Part shown: positions 62,265 to 64,000 of the stretch, in pieces | Numbering within the stretch: the first letter of the stretch is position 1 | Layout: every line of letters starts with the position of its first letter | Assembly: GCF_009756665.1 (NCBI RefSeq) | Contig: NZ_CP037953.1 | Location: 186,001-250,000, forward strand | DNA: 64,000 bases | Source: Permianibacter aggregans | GTDB lineage: Bacteria; Pseudomonadota; Gammaproteobacteria; Enterobacterales; Permianibacteraceae | Direction of reading: 5' to 3' | Program-made: the position numbers and the translations under genes | The notes under the pieces: model-generated | Told to the model about the DNA's origin: nothing | Seen by the model: only the letters and a program-made list of their open reading frames with translations | The model's database searches: none

Positions 62265-63383
62265 ATGTTGATTGGTGTACCCAAGGAAATCAAAAACCAC
62301 GAATATCGGGTAGGTATGGTGCCTGCCAGCGTGCGCGAACTGGTTGCCCACGGCCATAGCGTCGTGGTTGAGCACAACGCCGGCATCGGCATTGGCTTCA
62401 CTGACGCCGACTACGAAGCCGCTGGCGCCAAAATCCTGGCCACCGCCGACGAGGTATTTGCCAAGGCCGAGATGATCGTCAAGGTCAAAGAGCCGCAAGC
62501 CGTTGAGCGTGCCCGTCTGCGCGAAGGCCAAATCCTGTTCACCTATCTGCACCTGGCGCCGGATCTGCCGCAGACCGAAGACTTGATCAAATCAAAAGCC
62601 ACCTGCATCGCCTATGAAACCGTGACCTCCAATTCCGGCGGCCTGCCGCTGCTGGCGCCAATGTCGGAAGTGGCCGGTCGCATGTCGATTCAAGCCGGCG
62701 CCACCGCGCTGCAGAAAGCCAATGGCGGTCGCGGCATGCTGCTCGGCGGCGTACCAGGCGTTGAGCCGGCGAAAGTGGTGATCATCGGTGGTGGTGTCGT
62801 CGGTGCCAACGCCGCGATGATGGCCGTCGGCATGGGCGCCGAAACCATTGTGCTGGACCGTAATGTCGACGTGCTGCGTCGCCTGATCACCCAGTTCGGT
62901 ACCAGCATCCAGACCGTATTCTCCAGCCAGGACGCCATTGAGCGTCACGTACTCGAAGCCGATTTGGTCATTGGCGGTGTGCTGATTCCAGGTGCCGCGG
63001 CGCCGAAACTGGTCACCGCCGACATGGTCAAGCGCATGAAGCCGGGGGCGGCAATCGTAGACGTTGCCATCGATCAAGGCGGCTGCTTTGAAACCGCCAA
63101 GGCCACGACCCACGCTGACCCAACTTATATTGTTGATGACGTCGTTCACTACTGCGTCGCCAACATGCCGGGTGCGGTGCCGCGCACGTCCACTTTTGCG
63201 CTGAACAACGCGACGCTGCCATTCATCATCGAGCTGGCCAACAAGGGCGCGAAGAAAGCATTGGCTGACAACGTTCACCTGCGCGCTGGCTTGAACGTGC
63301 ATCAAGGCAAAGTGACCTACAAACCAGTCGCCGAAGGCTTTGGCATGGAATATGTGCCGGCCGAGAAAGCGCTGGGTCTGTAA
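62265..63383 (+). CDS. ald: Alanine dehydrogenase
   Basis: NAD-dependent enzyme that interconverts L-alanine and pyruvate plus ammonia. The N-terminus [18 protein letters not shown], the catalytic Lys/His regions in [12 protein letters not shown] and FTYLHLAPD, and the NAD fold [20 protein letters not shown] (about 170-190) are typical. The C-terminal [17 protein letters not shown] follows. Length is 372 residues. A strong GGAGGAG lies upstream. It is divergent from lrp, whose product probably controls it. Together with an AGCS symporter elsewhere in the window it could support alanine use, by inference. Confidence 0.96.
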   Translation: MLIGVPKEIKNHEYRVGMVPASVRELVAHGHSVVVEHNAGIGIGFTDADYEAAGAKILATADEVFAKAEMIVKVKEPQAVERARLREGQILFTYLHLAPDLPQTEDLIKSKATCIAYETVTSNSGGLPLLAPMSEVAGRMSIQAGATALQKANGGRGMLLGGVPGVEPAKVVIIGGGVVGANAAMMAVGMGAETIVLDRNVDVLRRLITQFGTSIQTVFSSQDAIERHVLEADLVIGGVLIPGAAAPKLVTADMVKRMKPGAAIVDVAIDQGGCFETAKATTHADPTYIVDDVVHYCVANMPGAVPRTSTFALNNATLPFIIELANKGAKKALADNVHLRAGLNVHQGKVTYKPVAEGFGMEYVPAEKALGL

Positions 63384-63400
63384 TCCGCTTTACGCCACAC

Positions 63401-63428
63401 AAAACCCGGCCCTGTGCCGGGTTTTTAT
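63401..63428 (+). terminator. Rho-independent terminator after ald
   Basis: Stem AAAACCCGGC / GCCGGGTTTT with a CCTGT loop followed by TATTT, 17 bp after the stop codon. Confidence 0.88.
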
Positions 63429-63567
63429 TTGTTTGCGACTAACCGATTCAGATTGAAATTTGACCAGCTTCGTAACGAGGCTCGTCTATCATGACCATAG
63501 TTCTTGCTTTGCACGCGTGAGCCACCATATCACGTACAATGTGCGCCATTTTTGGAGTTGAGGATAG

Positions 63568-64000
<433 letters not shown>

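Overview
The window is chromosomal DNA from a motile gammaproteobacterium. The evidence is a single-block flgBCDEFGHIJKL operon with cheV-cheR in front and a sigma-54 type promoter before flgB, a sigma-28 type promoter before flgMN, and the gammaproteobacterial synteny trxB / lrp / ftsK / lolA / rarA / crcB / serS at the right-hand end. I cannot name the genus from the sequence alone. No rRNA, tRNA, CRISPR array, complete insertion sequence or prophage was seen; almost the whole window is ordinary chromosomal coding sequence.

Layout. (1) 1-15.2 kb is flagellar. A fliS-like tail, a fliT-like gene and a GNAT acetyltransferase on the + strand converge on the long minus-strand series cheV-cheR | flgB-C-D-E-F-G-H-I-J-K-L, which encodes rod, hook, P- and L-rings, cap, peptidoglycan hydrolase and hook-filament junction. 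flgA, flgM and flgN run divergently from cheV. (2) 15.2-19.4 kb holds a zinc-ribbon membrane protein, pepN and an unknown lipoprotein. (3) 19.6-23.6 kb is a 2-oxoacid dehydrogenase operon (E1 alpha, E1 beta, E2). Its E2 has two lipoyl domains, two E3/E1-binding domains and an altered catalytic motif, and a double-hairpin repeat separates E1 beta from E2. (4) 23.6-30.7 kb contains a repeat-rich intergenic region, an AGCS-type Na+/alanine symporter with an extra internal domain, a secreted protein, ltaE with a CPBP membrane protease, a RidA-family protein and an S9 peptidase lipoprotein. (5) 30.7-38.6 kb is an Mrp-type cation/proton antiporter operon of unusual composition: E, F, G, a fused A(C-terminal)-B subunit, C, three NuoL/M/N-like subunits and a small membrane protein. 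It is preceded by a secreted Rap1a/Tai-like protein. (6) 39-45.5 kb has a COG2509-type FAD protein, an exported M3 oligopeptidase and a DUF5916 outer-membrane-type protein. (7) 45.4-53.8 kb is a mixed accessory/housekeeping block: a PadR-HAAS pair, a DUF1579-VOC fusion, yigZ, an MFS exporter, an M14 carboxypeptidase, a DUF1653 protein, dusC and a hemolysin III-like protein. (8) 53.7-64 kb is the conserved serS-crcB-rarA-lolA-ftsK-lrp-ald-trxB neighbourhood, with a cation/proton antiporter gene between ftsK and lrp.

Non-coding structure stands out in four places. A dispersed palindromic element with 16-bp terminal inverted repeats occurs twice (19225-19364 and 57494-57696), the second copy carrying a 63-bp hairpin-containing segment. 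Three near-identical 10-12 bp repeats spaced exactly 30 bp apart fill the lrp-ald divergent region. A tandem hairpin lies between E1 beta and E2. A structured intergenic region at 23.6-24.1 kb has a long-range inverted repeat. I found no convincing wholly new multi-gene system. The least ordinary items are the Mrp-type operon with three D-like subunits, the double-binding-domain E2 and the palindromic element.
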